From Desulfarculus baarsii DSM 2075 (GTDB lineage Bacteria > Desulfobacterota > Desulfarculia > Desulfarculales > Desulfarculaceae): a stretch of 64,000 nt of DNA. The DNA lies in NCBI RefSeq assembly GCF_000143965.1, contig NC_014365.1, positions 1,701,501 to 1,765,500 on the forward strand, given 5' to 3'. Positions 41,684-50,050 of this stretch are shown in pieces. The notes under the pieces were generated by a model, which was not told where the DNA came from, searched no databases, and was given only the letters and a program-made list of their open reading frames with translations. Positions within the stretch are counted from its first letter, which is position 1; every line of letters starts with the position of its first letter. The position numbers and the translations under genes are program-made.

Positions 41684-42175
41684 CTACTGCCACTTTTCGC
41701 AGGGCGGAACCGCGGCGCAGTTGCCCATGGAAACGCCGCTGGGGCCTTTGACGCCTTTCAGGCCCAAAACGATATTGTTGGGCCCCATGGAGCACTTTTG
41801 TAGTTCGGCGGTGACGCTGACGCTGCCATCGGGCATCGCCGTTGGGTCAACGATCACGATGCCATGCACCGTGGCGGCGACCCATGTCCCGCTTTGCTCC
41901 ATGTCGTAATTGAGTTCCAAAGCGAATTTCGTGAGGTTGTTGCCCATATTGTTCCACACGTAGGTGGGGTTGCCGGCTGGGCCGTTGTCCCAGAATTGGC
42001 AACTGCCGTCCGGGCTGACCATGTTGCCCCAACGCAGATTTTGCACGGAGCCGTCGGTCGGCCCCACAATGTTGAAGGTGATCTGCGATGGGCCCTCGGC
42101 AAGGGCCCGCGCGCAGGCGACCGCGCCAACGAACAAGGCAATGGCCAGGCTCACAAACACCACTCTCAGCTTCAT
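41684..42175 (-). CDS. Secreted hypothetical protein
   Basis: 163 aa. Signal peptide about 1-26 (FVSLAIALFVGAVACARALA). The mature part reads as a small beta-rich domain (ITFNIVGPTDGSVQNLRWGN, TKFALELNYDMEQSGTWVAA, VSVTAELQKCSMGPNNIVLG) with four cysteines that could form two disulfides. No family recognised. GGGGG lies before the ATG and a terminator follows, so it is probably a real single gene. It sits between the hairpin array and the prophage end and may be accessory. Confidence 0.65.
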   Translation of the reverse strand: MKLRVVFVSLAIALFVGAVACARALAEGPSQITFNIVGPTDGSVQNLRWGNMVSPDGSCQFWDNGPAGNPTYVWNNMGNNLTKFALELNYDMEQSGTWVAATVHGIVIVDPTAMPDGSVSVTAELQKCSMGPNNIVLGLKGVKGPSGVSMGNCAAVPPCEKWQ

Positions 42176-42419
42176 CAGTTGCCCCCTTTGGTTATTTGAT
42201 TCCAGCGTGTGCGGCTTGCGCCGCGGTGGAGCTTGGTTGCCCCCGAGACGAACTCAAAAGCCGGGGGCATGCGGATGGTTGGTGGCCGAAGACGCCGTGC
42301 GGCCTCGTTGCGGGCGGTGGCGTTTTGGTGGCGAAGCCAATGCCACGCATTTTATTAATGAATATATAGTAATAATATAGATATTACTCGGCAATGATCG
42401 GTGAAGTCCACAACATTTC
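42176..42419. other. Non-coding stretch at the edge of the prophage
   Basis: No supported gene. It contains the ribosome site of the secreted-protein gene at its left end and an AT-rich patch (42350-42390, TATATAGTAATAATATAG) that contrasts with the surrounding high-GC DNA and could hold a promoter or mark host target DNA next to the prophage end. Confidence 0.4.
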
Positions 42420-42478
42420 TGTGCTTTGCCACGCGAAACGCAAAAATCTGTCAAACGAAACGCAAAAACCGGCGTGGC
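42420..42478. repeat. Direct repeat copy 1, Mu-end-like
   Basis: A 59-bp unit starting TGTG, then GCCACGC, two copies of CGAAACGCAAAAA separated by TCTGTCAAA, and ending GCGTGGC, so the unit is also bracketed by a GCCACGC/GCGTGGC inverted repeat. It is nearly identical to the unit at 42661 (five differences, four in the bases just after TGTG). Paired CGAAA-containing blocks next to a 5' TG resemble MuA-type transposase sites at phage Mu ends. Alternatively a dispersed host repeat. Confidence 0.6.
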
Positions 42479-42660
42479 CGTTGGTGACTGTTCGTGGGTG
42501 CGGGGCGGCGGCTACTCCGCCAGCAGCCGGGCGAATTTGGCGCGCAGCCCTTGGCGCAGCGGCTCGGCCCCCGCGCTCAGGGCCGGGCTGTTTTGCGTGG
42601 GGGCGGATGGAAAAACTGGTGTGGGGTTAGCTGGGCTATATCCGCGCGCGCGAGCATCGC
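42479..42660 (-). other. Spacer between the two repeats with a small minus-strand frame
   Basis: 182 bases. A minus-strand frame ends with TAG at 42512 and can be read back into repeat copy 2 (GTG at 42673, 53 codons); its C-terminus (EPLRQGLRAKFARLLAE) looks protein-like, but there is no ribosome site and no recognisable domain. It may be the tail of a gene deleted when the repeats formed, or chance. Confidence 0.25.
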
Positions 42661-42719
42661 TGTGAGCCGCCACGCGAAACGCAAAAATCTGTCAAACGAA
42701 ACGCAAAAACCAGCGTGGC
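42661..42719. repeat. Direct repeat copy 2, Mu-end-like
   Basis: Second 59-bp unit, with the same order of TGTG, GCCACGC, two CGAAACGCAAAAA blocks and GCGTGGC. It ends four bases from the stop codon of the last phage gene, which is where the right end of a Mu-type prophage would be expected. Confidence 0.6.
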
Positions 42720-42723
42720 TGTC

Positions 42724-43287
42724 CTACTTCTTCTCTTCTTCTTCGCTTTCGCCCCACAGCCCATCCAGGCTATCCAGCTCGTGGGGGTTCCATTTTTCCG
42801 GCGGGCGGGTGGCCAGGTCCACCGGCAGGGGCCGGGTCAGATGGGGCGCGGCCAGGCGCAGCAGGGTGGCCACGGCCTCACTGCAAAACAGCGCCCGTGG
42901 GCTGTCCAGGTCCAGGGCCAGGGGTTCGGCGGCGCAGCCGACAAAGTCGTAGGCCACGCCCGAGGCGGCCCAGGCGCGGGCCTGGTCGACCATGGCCTGG
43001 GCGGCGGCCGGGGTCAGGCCAGCCGGTCGCCGAAACCAGATCATCACGTCGCGGTCGATAAAAAGCGGGCCCAGCGGGCTGACGCCAAAGCCCGAGGCCA
43101 GGGCCTCGGCCACGTGCTGGTGGTCGAGCACCAGGCCGCAGTGGGTGGCCACCAGCCGGCCGGCGAAGTATCGCCCGGCGGCGGTGATGGCGGCGATGGG
43201 CCCGGCCAGCAGCCCGCGCCTGGTCGAAAACATCACCCAGCCGGGGCCGAAGTCCCGGCCGGGCCTGGGGCAAAGATTCAAGAGCAT
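42724..43287 (-). CDS. Permuted papain-like (YiiX/NlpC-P60 type) cysteine hydrolase
   Basis: 187 aa. The order of catalytic residues is that of permuted papain-fold enzymes: histidine in VATHCGLVLD near 49 and the nucleophile in the later RALFCSEAVATLLRL near 133, the FCSEAV block being characteristic of YiiX-like hydrolases. These cut amide or ester bonds in cell-wall peptides or lipids. It is the last phage gene and begins right after the lipoprotein stop. It could assist lysis or modify the lysogen envelope. The C-terminus ends in a run of acidic residues. Confidence 0.7.
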   Translation of the reverse strand: MLLNLCPRPGRDFGPGWVMFSTRRGLLAGPIAAITAAGRYFAGRLVATHCGLVLDHQHVAEALASGFGVSPLGPLFIDRDVMIWFRRPAGLTPAAAQAMVDQARAWAASGVAYDFVGCAAEPLALDLDSPRALFCSEAVATLLRLAAPHLTRPLPVDLATRPPEKWNPHELDSLDGLWGESEEEEKK

Positions 43288-43842
43288 CTACTGGGCCTCG
43301 GGTTCGGCGGTGGTGGTGACGTCGTGGCGGTCGGTTGTCGTCGTGGTGGTGGGGTCCAGGCGCAGAATGGAGCCGTCACCGGGGCCATAGCCAGCCAGAC
43401 TCTGATCACCGCTGGCGTTGAAGCTGCTGACATAGCGCGTGCCGGCGGCCGCGCCCACCGTCGCGGCCAGTTCGTTAGCAAAATAGCCGCTCACGCCCGC
43501 GCCCAGGATCGCCCCGGCCACGCCGCCGTATTGGGACAACACGTTCCAGCCGGGGTGGACGTATTGTTTGATCCCGTTGGCGTCGCCGCTGTAGACGCGC
43601 AGCGCCTTGACGTTGTTGAACACCATGGGTTGGTCGTTGTCGGCGGCGATGATCTCAAGGGTGGGCTTGCGCGCATCTTTCTGTGCCTGCATGTAGGCGT
43701 ATTCGTCGGTGATCTCTTGCGTTTCGGTGACCTGGCGGCCCTGTTCGTCGGTGTAGGTTCGGGTGATCGTGCTGGTGGTGGCGCAGCCGCCAGCGGCCAG
43801 GGTCAGGGTCAGCAGTAGGGCCAGCGTCTTGAGTCGCGCCAT
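43288..43842 (-). CDS. Phage-encoded lipoprotein
   Basis: 184 aa. A lipobox, LTLAAGGC, at residues 13-20 follows a short hydrophobic signal, so the protein is lipidated at the first cysteine. A central glycine/alanine-rich stretch (GGVAGAILGAGVSGYFANEL) could insert in membrane; the C-terminus is Thr-rich (TTTTTTDRHDVTTTAEP). It sits in the lysis cassette after the endolysin and a tiny membrane protein, where spanin or lipoprotein genes are usual. ATG 43842 overlaps the stop of the preceding gene by one base. Confidence 0.6.
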   Translation of the reverse strand: MARLKTLALLLTLTLAAGGCATTSTITRTYTDEQGRQVTETQEITDEYAYMQAQKDARKPTLEIIAADNDQPMVFNNVKALRVYSGDANGIKQYVHPGWNVLSQYGGVAGAILGAGVSGYFANELAATVGAAAGTRYVSSFNASGDQSLAGYGPGDGSILRLDPTTTTTTDRHDVTTTAEPEAQ

Positions 43843-43976
43843 CACAGCACCCCCAGCAGCCAGGCCCAGAGATCGGCCAGCGGCTCGGGGCAGGCGTAGC
43901 CCAGCGCGGCGGCCCCGGCGGCCAGGCCCGCGCCGATGGCGGCGATGATCTTCTTGTGCTTTTTGATCCAGTTCAT
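43842..43976 (-). CDS. 44-aa membrane protein, holin candidate
   Basis: MNWIKKHKKIIAAIGAGLAA begins the protein, a basic head followed by one hydrophobic helix (about residues 10-28) and then CPEPLADLWAWLLGVL, a second amphipathic segment. GGAGAGACC precedes the ATG at 43976. Its start overlaps the endolysin stop (ATGA) and its stop overlaps the lipoprotein ATG. The position directly after the endolysin and the membrane-helix composition fit a small holin or holin-like protein; no sequence family was recognised. Confidence 0.6.
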   Translation of the reverse strand: MNWIKKHKKIIAAIGAGLAAGAAALGYACPEPLADLWAWLLGVL

Positions 43977-44524
43977 GGTCTCTCCTTCGATATGAATTGA
44001 CAAAGGGCGGCGCAGCGCCTGGTCCAGCCGAGCAAAAACACGGCCTGATCGGGCTTGGCGGCCACGCGCTGGGCGTGGGCCTCCATGCGCCGCCAGATCA
44101 GCGCGCCGGCCAGGCCGTGGGGGTTGGCATGGGCCTTGGCGGCGGCGATGCTGCGCGGGCCGATCACGCCGTCGGTGGCCACGCCCAGGGCCTCTTGCAG
44201 CCAGCGGGCCGGGCGGTCGGGGCCAAAGAGCACGGCCGCATCCATAAGCGTCACGGCCAGCGGCGGGGACAGCTCATCGCCGCCGATGGCCCGCCAATAC
44301 TCGCGGTGGTAAAGCTCCAAGGCCCTGGCCAGCGTCGGCGGCCCGTCTCGCCAGGCCTCGGGGTGATGGGCGCGGGCTATGCCGTAGCGCGTCGCGCCGC
44401 CCGCGTCGGCCGGGTGGTCGCTGGTGGCGTCCCAACCTTCGTGCTCCAGCGTGAAGCCCATCGCCGCCAAAAATGCCGGTGGGTATTGGGCGGCAAAGGG
44501 TTGCAGGCGCGGATCGAGGCGCAT
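43973..44524 (-). CDS. GH108-type phage endolysin (N-acetylmuramidase)
   Basis: 183 aa. The GH108 catalytic segment is seen at FTLEHEGWDATSDHPADAGG near 21-40 with the catalytic glutamate, then ATRYGIARAHHPEAW, where the family has GGATNKGIT. The C-terminal peptidoglycan-binding part contains WLQEALGVATDGVIGPRSIA near 115-134. It cuts glycan strands for host lysis. ATG 44524 lies two bases after the preceding stop; the stop overlaps the holin-candidate start. Confidence 0.85.
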   Translation of the reverse strand: MRLDPRLQPFAAQYPPAFLAAMGFTLEHEGWDATSDHPADAGGATRYGIARAHHPEAWRDGPPTLARALELYHREYWRAIGGDELSPPLAVTLMDAAVLFGPDRPARWLQEALGVATDGVIGPRSIAAAKAHANPHGLAGALIWRRMEAHAQRVAAKPDQAVFLLGWTRRCAALCQFISKERP

Positions 44525-44526
44525 GG

Positions 44527-45105
44527 CTATTGCCCGGCCATGGCGGCCTGCAGTTGTGCCGCCGTGGGCAGCGCCGCCAGCACGGCCGCCACATCGTCCG
44601 GCGTCTGGGCGGCGCTGATGGCCGCCCGCAAGGGCCGCATCAGGCCGATGAGCCGGGCGCGCATGGCGTCCCACTGCTGCTTGTTGGCCAGTATCCGCGC
44701 GGCCAGTTCGGCCACGCCCTGGCCGGTCGGCGCGGCCAGGGCGGCCAGCATGGCCGCCGCCGTGGCGTCAGTCTCATACGTCTTTGCCCAGAGCACCTGG
44801 GCGTCCTGGCTGTCGCGCTCGAACTGGGGGTAGCGGCTGGCCGGCTCGATCTGGTCGACCAAATGCTGGAAATGGGCCGCCAGCCCACGCAGGCCGTCGG
44901 CAACGGCCGTGGCCAATTGCTCGGCCGCGCTGGGCGCGGGGATGGCCGCAAACGCGCCGTCCACGTAGACATGGGCTTCGCGGTCGTACTGGCCGGTGGC
45001 TTCAATAACGCGCAACCCGGCGGCCAGGGCCTCGGCCTCTTGCTCGGCCGTCTGGCCGGCCAGCACGGCCACGATGCGCCCGCTATCATCTATATGGTAG
45101 ATCAC
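44527..45105 (-). CDS. Phage tail-fibre-associated protein (assembly-type)
   Basis: 192 aa. The N-terminus MIYHIDDSGRIVAVLAGQTA and the pattern of a short beta start followed by long Ala-rich helices resemble tail-fibre assembly or tip-attachment proteins encoded right after fibre genes. The middle has the DUF4376-like helix content. GTG start with AGGAGG upstream. Function inferred mainly from position after the fibre gene. Confidence 0.5.
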   Translation of the reverse strand: MIYHIDDSGRIVAVLAGQTAEQEAEALAAGLRVIEATGQYDREAHVYVDGAFAAIPAPSAAEQLATAVADGLRGLAAHFQHLVDQIEPASRYPQFERDSQDAQVLWAKTYETDATAAAMLAALAAPTGQGVAELAARILANKQQWDAMRARLIGLMRPLRAAISAAQTPDDVAAVLAALPTAAQLQAAMAGQ

Positions 45106-45115
45106 CTCGATCCTC

Positions 45116-46345
45116 CTATCTGGCCATGCCGTATGGAACGTCCATGGCCGCCATGTTCAGGCGCAGGAGATTGGGCGTGCCCGCGCCGCCCGCGCCGTGC
45201 AACCGGATGAACGCCGTGCCGCTGGTCGTGCGAATGCTCACGCCGCCGCTGGCCACGCGGCTGGTCGCGCCGCCGCAACTGTCCTCGATTGCGGTTTGCC
45301 CGCCGATGACCAGCGCAACGCCGGGGCCGCCGGGGTTGCGGATGGTCGCCACGTAATCGGCGTTGAGGTAATCGGGGAAAGGCGGCAGCCCCACGGCCAT
45401 CTCGGTCGACGCCGTGGGCGGCGCGGCGGTGTCGATGATGGTCTGGTGGAATGGCAAGACGTAACGGCCACCCATGGTGCGGAACACCACGACCGCGTTG
45501 CCCACCCCCGGATAGAGCCCGATCACCCGGTGGCCGTTTTCGGTGATGACCCAACCCGGGGCCCAATGGACCGGCCGCAGGCCAGGGTCGAAGGTGCCGA
45601 AACAATACGGGGCGGTCAACGTGTCGCCGCTGGCCGGCGGCCGCACGGCCAGGTAGCGCCAGCCAAAGCCGCTCCCGGTCGGCGCGTTCACGTACGTGTC
45701 GTTGGGCAATGTGTAGAGCCGGCCGCCGATTTCCAGCGCGCCGCGCCGCACCAGCACCTGTGTGTCGGAATGCCGCCGCAGTTGCAGCCCGCTGATGTAG
45801 CCGCCCAGCCGGCCCAGGGTCGCCAGGGCCTGGTCGGCCGCCGCCTGGGCGACGTCGATGCGCGTCCCGGCCTGGGTCAGGGCCACGCCCACGGCGTCCA
45901 GGGCCGCATCCGCCGCGTCGATGCGCGCGCCGGCCCGGGTCAGCGCCGCATCCACGGCGTCCAGGCCCGCCTCCGCCACGTCGATGCGCGCGCCGGCCTG
46001 GGTCAGGGCCGCGCCCACGGCGTTCAGGCCCGCCTCGGTCGCATCCAGGCGCTGGCCCGCGCCGTCAACAGTGTCGACCATGTCCGACCACGACTGGTTG
46101 ATGTGTTCCCACTGCCGGCGCGTGTCGTCGATCATCGCCCCGGCCTGGTCCAAGGTCGGCAAGATCAGGCCGTTGATGCGCTCCAGGCCCACTTGTTGCA
46201 CCTGGCGCACCGCGTCTTCCCAAGAGACCCCGAGGCCCTCCAGGGCGTGGCAGCGCAGGTCCAGGTCGAAAAACCGGGCGTTGAGCTCCTCGGCCGAGAG
46301 CGGGGTGACGCCGTCCCGGAAGGCGTAGCGTTCCAGCTTGCGCAT
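45116..46345 (-). CDS. Phage tail fibre protein with coiled-coil repeats
   Basis: 409 aa. N-terminal attachment region (GVTPLSAEELNARFFDLDLR). About residues 90-170 carry a 21-residue repeat of the form xGAALTQAGARIDVAEAGLDA, at least three copies, forming a trimeric coiled-coil shaft. The C-terminal half is beta-rich with a glycine-rich end, likely the receptor-binding tip (GGPGVALVIGGQTAIEDSCG, LHGAGGAGTPNLLRLN). The DNA repeats may allow length variation by recombination. Confidence 0.7.
   Translation of the reverse strand: MRKLERYAFRDGVTPLSAEELNARFFDLDLRCHALEGLGVSWEDAVRQVQQVGLERINGLILPTLDQAGAMIDDTRRQWEHINQSWSDMVDTVDGAGQRLDATEAGLNAVGAALTQAGARIDVAEAGLDAVDAALTRAGARIDAADAALDAVGVALTQAGTRIDVAQAAADQALATLGRLGGYISGLQLRRHSDTQVLVRRGALEIGGRLYTLPNDTYVNAPTGSGFGWRYLAVRPPASGDTLTAPYCFGTFDPGLRPVHWAPGWVITENGHRVIGLYPGVGNAVVVFRTMGGRYVLPFHQTIIDTAAPPTASTEMAVGLPPFPDYLNADYVATIRNPGGPGVALVIGGQTAIEDSCGGATSRVASGGVSIRTTSGTAFIRLHGAGGAGTPNLLRLNMAAMDVPYGMAR
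45853..46047 (-). repeat. 63-bp tandem repeats inside the tail-fibre gene
   Basis: About three copies of a 63-bp unit (21 codons) with the shared core GCGCGCCGGCCTGGGTCAGG on the plus strand. They encode the coiled-coil shaft and keep the reading frame. Confidence 0.7.
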
Positions 46346-46352
46346 CTTCGGC

Positions 46353-48704
46353 CTACCTGGCCACGTCCACGCGCTTGGCCACGTGGAAGACGTCGATGGG
46401 GCTGGCGGCCGAGCCGGTGATGACGATCTTGTAGCGGTCGATGGCCGGATCGGGGGCGAAGGTGAAGGCCCGCTCGATGGCGTAGCGCTTCTCGTCGCCT
46501 TCGCCGTCGGCGTCGAGCTCCTTTTGGCTGTAGCCGATGTCCGGCCGCGCGGGGTCGGGCGCGACGGGGTCGATCCGCGCGCCGTCCACTTCCAGATGGA
46601 CGCGGCAGTCGTGATCGTCGTAATTCCAGCCTTCCAGGCGCAGCGTCACCGTGATGTCGCCGCTGGCCGCCTCCAACAGGCGCTCGCTGGAAAAGTGCTT
46701 GAAGGACGTGTCCGGCCGCTGCACGCGCAGGATGCTCGTGCCGAAGTTGACGCCCGGGGCGATGTCGGCCGTGCCCACGAAGACCCCCCGCAGCTTGAGC
46801 ATGGCCGGAAGATTCTTGAGCTTGCCGGCGTGGTCGAGGACCATGGGATACCAGGTGGGGTCGCCGTCGCGCTGAAACTCCAGATAAAACTCGCAACTGG
46901 CCGGCTCGACGCCCTCGGTCCACAGCTCGATGTCGGCGATGCCGCCGTCCAGGTTCACGGGGCTGAGGTCGACCACGGTGCGGTTCTGCTTGAAACTGGC
47001 GTAGCGCAGGCCAAACATCAGGTCTTTTTCCAGGTTGCCGTCGAAAAAGGCCCCGTCGGTGGAGACGAACAAGGTGCCGGCGGTGTAGGCGGTCCCGGAG
47101 ATGGTGACCACCTTGTGGGCCCCCAGGGTGGTCAGGATGATGGCGTAGCGCTTGCCTGTCTCCACGTAGAGCGGGCTGGGGAAGGTGAACCTGGTGGCCT
47201 CGGGGTATTTTTTGAGCGCGGCCGCGTCCAGGTAGGTGTAGCCGATGGCCCTGGAGGGGTCGGGCACGCCGTTGACGGTCTCGCAAAAGTGCAGATGGAC
47301 CCGGCCATCGGCGGCCACGTCGTCGAAAAAGAGATTGACGCCGGTGAGCCAGCCGTTGCGGCCCATGAGCAGGGTCTGGGCGATCTGGGCCCCGTCGATG
47401 GTGTGGGTTTCGGGGTCCACGTACCAATAGGGCTCGTTGATGGTGTCGACCCAGACCTGGCGCACCCGCAGCCCGGCGTTGCGCAGGTATGTCGCGCCGT
47501 TGGGGTTGGCGATGCCGTGGAAGTTGGTCTCGTAGGGGCTGACTTCCCAGGTCTCGCCGTCTTTTTGAAAGATGCCGGTGAAGGGGTCGAACTCGCCGGA
47601 CTTCCACCACTCGGAGTTGGTGCAGACGTCGCGGGTCGGGCCGTAGCGCTTGATCGTGCGGGTGTGCGCGCCCTGCTTGAACACGTTGGTGGTGAACTCG
47701 TATTGGCCCACGGCGATGGAGCCGGCGTAACCGGCCGCCTTGTTGGAGCCGCCCACCTCGCCGTAGGCCGGCAGGACCAGCCCGGCCCCGCTGCCGGCGG
47801 CGTGGACCTTGACCGCCTGCTCATAGGGATTGAACAGCGTCAGCCGCCCCTCCGAGGCGTTGCGCCACGGGAAGCGCACGCCTTCCTCCACCCGGGCGTG
47901 GTATTCGGTGTCGGCGGCGTCGGATTCGTCCTTGGTCAGGAAGTGATCCGCGCCGTAGCTGCTGTAATCGTCGGGCACGTCCAGCCGCTCCTTCAGTTCG
48001 GCCACGTCCATGGCCACCTCCATGAGCATGCGGTGATTGGCCAGCCCCGGCAGGCGGCGGTAGAGTTCGGCCAGGTCGCTGGCCAGGGAGTCCAGCAGGC
48101 CCTCGATGCGCGTCTTCCATTCCTCGAGGCTGGCGATCTTGCGCCAGGCCTCGAAAAGGCGCACCAGCCGGGCCGTTTCGGAGGGAACCACCTGAATGAT
48201 GCCCGCCGAGCCCAGCAGCACGTTGGCGATGGCCGTGTAGCCGGTGCTGGGCAGGGGAACCTGCGGGTCGGGAGACTCCAGCCCGGCCTTGACCTCCACC
48301 ACCACCTCGCGGACCCGCTCCATGGCCACGGCGCGGGGCTCCAGTTGGCCGGTTTGCAGGTCGATTTTGAAATCCCTGGGTTGCAGGTCGGTATCCTGTT
48401 CCTGGCCCATGACGCTGATGACCAGCCAGCGTTTGTCTTGCAGGGGCAGGTGGCTGAAGACGCTCAAGGTCTGGGTTTCGGCGTGGCGGTAGACGCGGCC
48501 CTGGTCGCCCACCCACAGGTGGATGGGCGCGATCCGCAGCTCGGTGGCGGAGTATTGCGAGACGTTGCCGCCGTGGAACATGCGCTCCGGGGTGATAGCC
48601 TGGGTGATGATGCTTTGCAGGCTTTCATCCACGAAGAGCTGGATGTTGTTTGGATCGTCGGCCCGGGCTTCCTGCCGGTCGCGAAAGATGACTTTTCGTT
48701 CCAT
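46353..48704 (-). CDS. Large phage tail/baseplate-associated protein, DUF4815-like
   Basis: 783 aa. The N-terminus (ERKVIFRDRQEARADDPNNI, FHGGNVSQYSATELRI) and the body with long beta stretches (IDLTG-like segments, WTEGVEPASCEFYLEFQRDG, VTLRLEGWNYDDHDCRVHLE) match the DUF4815 type of Mu-like phages, found between tail protein I and the fibre. ATG 48704 overlaps the upstream stop; an open frame continuing to 49736 lies antisense-frame to the gpI gene and is not used. Probably a baseplate or fibre-base component. Confidence 0.65.
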   Translation of the reverse strand: MERKVIFRDRQEARADDPNNIQLFVDESLQSIITQAITPERMFHGGNVSQYSATELRIAPIHLWVGDQGRVYRHAETQTLSVFSHLPLQDKRWLVISVMGQEQDTDLQPRDFKIDLQTGQLEPRAVAMERVREVVVEVKAGLESPDPQVPLPSTGYTAIANVLLGSAGIIQVVPSETARLVRLFEAWRKIASLEEWKTRIEGLLDSLASDLAELYRRLPGLANHRMLMEVAMDVAELKERLDVPDDYSSYGADHFLTKDESDAADTEYHARVEEGVRFPWRNASEGRLTLFNPYEQAVKVHAAGSGAGLVLPAYGEVGGSNKAAGYAGSIAVGQYEFTTNVFKQGAHTRTIKRYGPTRDVCTNSEWWKSGEFDPFTGIFQKDGETWEVSPYETNFHGIANPNGATYLRNAGLRVRQVWVDTINEPYWYVDPETHTIDGAQIAQTLLMGRNGWLTGVNLFFDDVAADGRVHLHFCETVNGVPDPSRAIGYTYLDAAALKKYPEATRFTFPSPLYVETGKRYAIILTTLGAHKVVTISGTAYTAGTLFVSTDGAFFDGNLEKDLMFGLRYASFKQNRTVVDLSPVNLDGGIADIELWTEGVEPASCEFYLEFQRDGDPTWYPMVLDHAGKLKNLPAMLKLRGVFVGTADIAPGVNFGTSILRVQRPDTSFKHFSSERLLEAASGDITVTLRLEGWNYDDHDCRVHLEVDGARIDPVAPDPARPDIGYSQKELDADGEGDEKRYAIERAFTFAPDPAIDRYKIVITGSAASPIDVFHVAKRVDVAR

Positions 48705-50050
48705 CAGATGACCTCCAGACGGTATTCGCCGGCGACGACCGACCCGGCGAGCAGCCCCGCGCTGGCCCGGACGATCCGGCGGTTGGTGACGACGAGTTCG
48801 ACCTTGTCCGACAGCCGGGCGGCCAGGCGGCCCACGCCCCGCACCTGGGCGATGCGGACGGCGGCGTCGGAGACGTCCCACAGGTCCTGGCCCCAATGGG
48901 CGTCGCCCCAGAACCAGGCCCGGGGCCGGGCTTGGCCCTGGCAGTCCACGGCCACGTCGGCGTGGTGGGCGGGCGCGGACCCCACGCGGAACGCGCCCCA
49001 GTAAACCGCGTCGGCCCGCGTCAAGGCCCTGGCCCGGCCGGGCTCGAAGAGCTTCAGGCGCTTGTAGAGGCGGAGATGGGGCTCGGAGGGCGCGAAATAA
49101 ATGTCGGCCCCCCAGAAATTGTTGCCGCCGCCCACGCCTTGATAGGCGTCGGTCCAGCGATTGCCCCAGCAGGTCTCGGCCCCGGCCTGGCCCGCCTCGG
49201 CCACGGCCTCGTAGTTGGTGCGCATGGGCCGTGGGCCGGGGGTGATCGACAGGGTTTGCCGCCGCTCGATCTCGTCCTGGTAGGGCCGCTCCAGGTCCAG
49301 GGTGAACAGCCGGCCGTTCGCGCCGTGGTCGACCCACTGGCCCTCCATCGCCTCGCCCCAGCAGAGGCCCGCCGCCGTGGCGGGCAGCCTCGCCTCCACC
49401 CGCTGGCTGGCGGCGCGCCAGGCCTGCTCGCCGCTGACGGCCAGCACGTTCAGGGCCTGGGCCTGGCCCGTCAGCGGGTCGAAAAGCTCCACCATGTCGC
49501 CGATGCGCAGGATGGCCTCGCCCGTGGCGAGAAAACAGCCCTCGCCCGGGCCGCCCAGCGTCTGGCCCCAAAAAAACGATTGCCGATTGACGCCGCCGTG
49601 GCGGAAGGGATAGACGCGGATCTCCGGGTGCGGGGCCTCGCGGGCGGCGCGCTCCTGGGCGGAGATGTTCACGCCCCAGATGGATTTGCCCGGTGGGCTG
49701 GCCCCCAGCATGGCGCGGCCCAGCAGCACCCGCCAATACAGGGCCAGGCCGTGGGCCGTGCCCTTGTGGGCGTGCCAGTCGTAAAAATGGCGGATCAGCC
49801 AGATTTTTAGTTCGCGGGTGGCGGCGTGCTCCCAGCCGTCGATGTGCAGGCCCCAGCCAAGGTGTTCCAGCACCGCGTCGGGCAGCTCGTCCAGCCGGGC
49901 CCAGATCAAGGCGCGGTCGGTCAGGGCCCGCAGGCGCTCTTCCTCGGCCCCGGCCACGGTGGCCACGGCGGCCATGGTCTGGTCTTGGGCGATGGACGGC
50001 GGCAGCAGCCGGGCCAGGGCGGTCATCAGCTCGGCCATGGGCTCACTCAT
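48704..50050 (-). CDS. Phage tail protein I (P2 gpI / Mu gp48-like)
   Basis: 448 aa. The N-terminal 150 residues are the gpI fold: DQTMAAVATVAGAEEERLRA, LDELPDAVLEHLGWGLHIDG near 52, LIRHFYDWHAHKGTAHGLAL near 85. The C-terminal 300 residues are an extension with its own beta domain (PGPRPMRTNYEAVAEAGQAG, AYWGAFRVGSAPAHHADVAV-like segment), longer than P2 gpI (176 aa). It is a baseplate-edge protein. ATG 50050 overlaps the gpJ gene stop by eight bases. Confidence 0.8.
   Translation of the reverse strand: MSEPMAELMTALARLLPPSIAQDQTMAAVATVAGAEEERLRALTDRALIWARLDELPDAVLEHLGWGLHIDGWEHAATRELKIWLIRHFYDWHAHKGTAHGLALYWRVLLGRAMLGASPPGKSIWGVNISAQERAAREAPHPEIRVYPFRHGGVNRQSFFWGQTLGGPGEGCFLATGEAILRIGDMVELFDPLTGQAQALNVLAVSGEQAWRAASQRVEARLPATAAGLCWGEAMEGQWVDHGANGRLFTLDLERPYQDEIERRQTLSITPGPRPMRTNYEAVAEAGQAGAETCWGNRWTDAYQGVGGGNNFWGADIYFAPSEPHLRLYKRLKLFEPGRARALTRADAVYWGAFRVGSAPAHHADVAVDCQGQARPRAWFWGDAHWGQDLWDVSDAAVRIAQVRGVGRLAARLSDKVELVVTNRRIVRASAGLLAGSVVAGEYRLEVI

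Noticed and set aside
42420-42719. CRISPR-like direct repeats
   Set aside because: Only two copies with one 182-bp spacer, internal sub-repeats and inverted-repeat ends; no cas gene nearby.
46338-49004. 888-codon plus-strand frame across the tail genes
   Set aside because: Antisense to the DUF4815-like and gpI genes; Gly/Val/His-biased composition typical of shadow frames.
48705-49736. N-terminal extension of the DUF4815-like frame
   Set aside because: It overlaps the tail protein I gene in another frame; ATG 48704 starts the conserved part.
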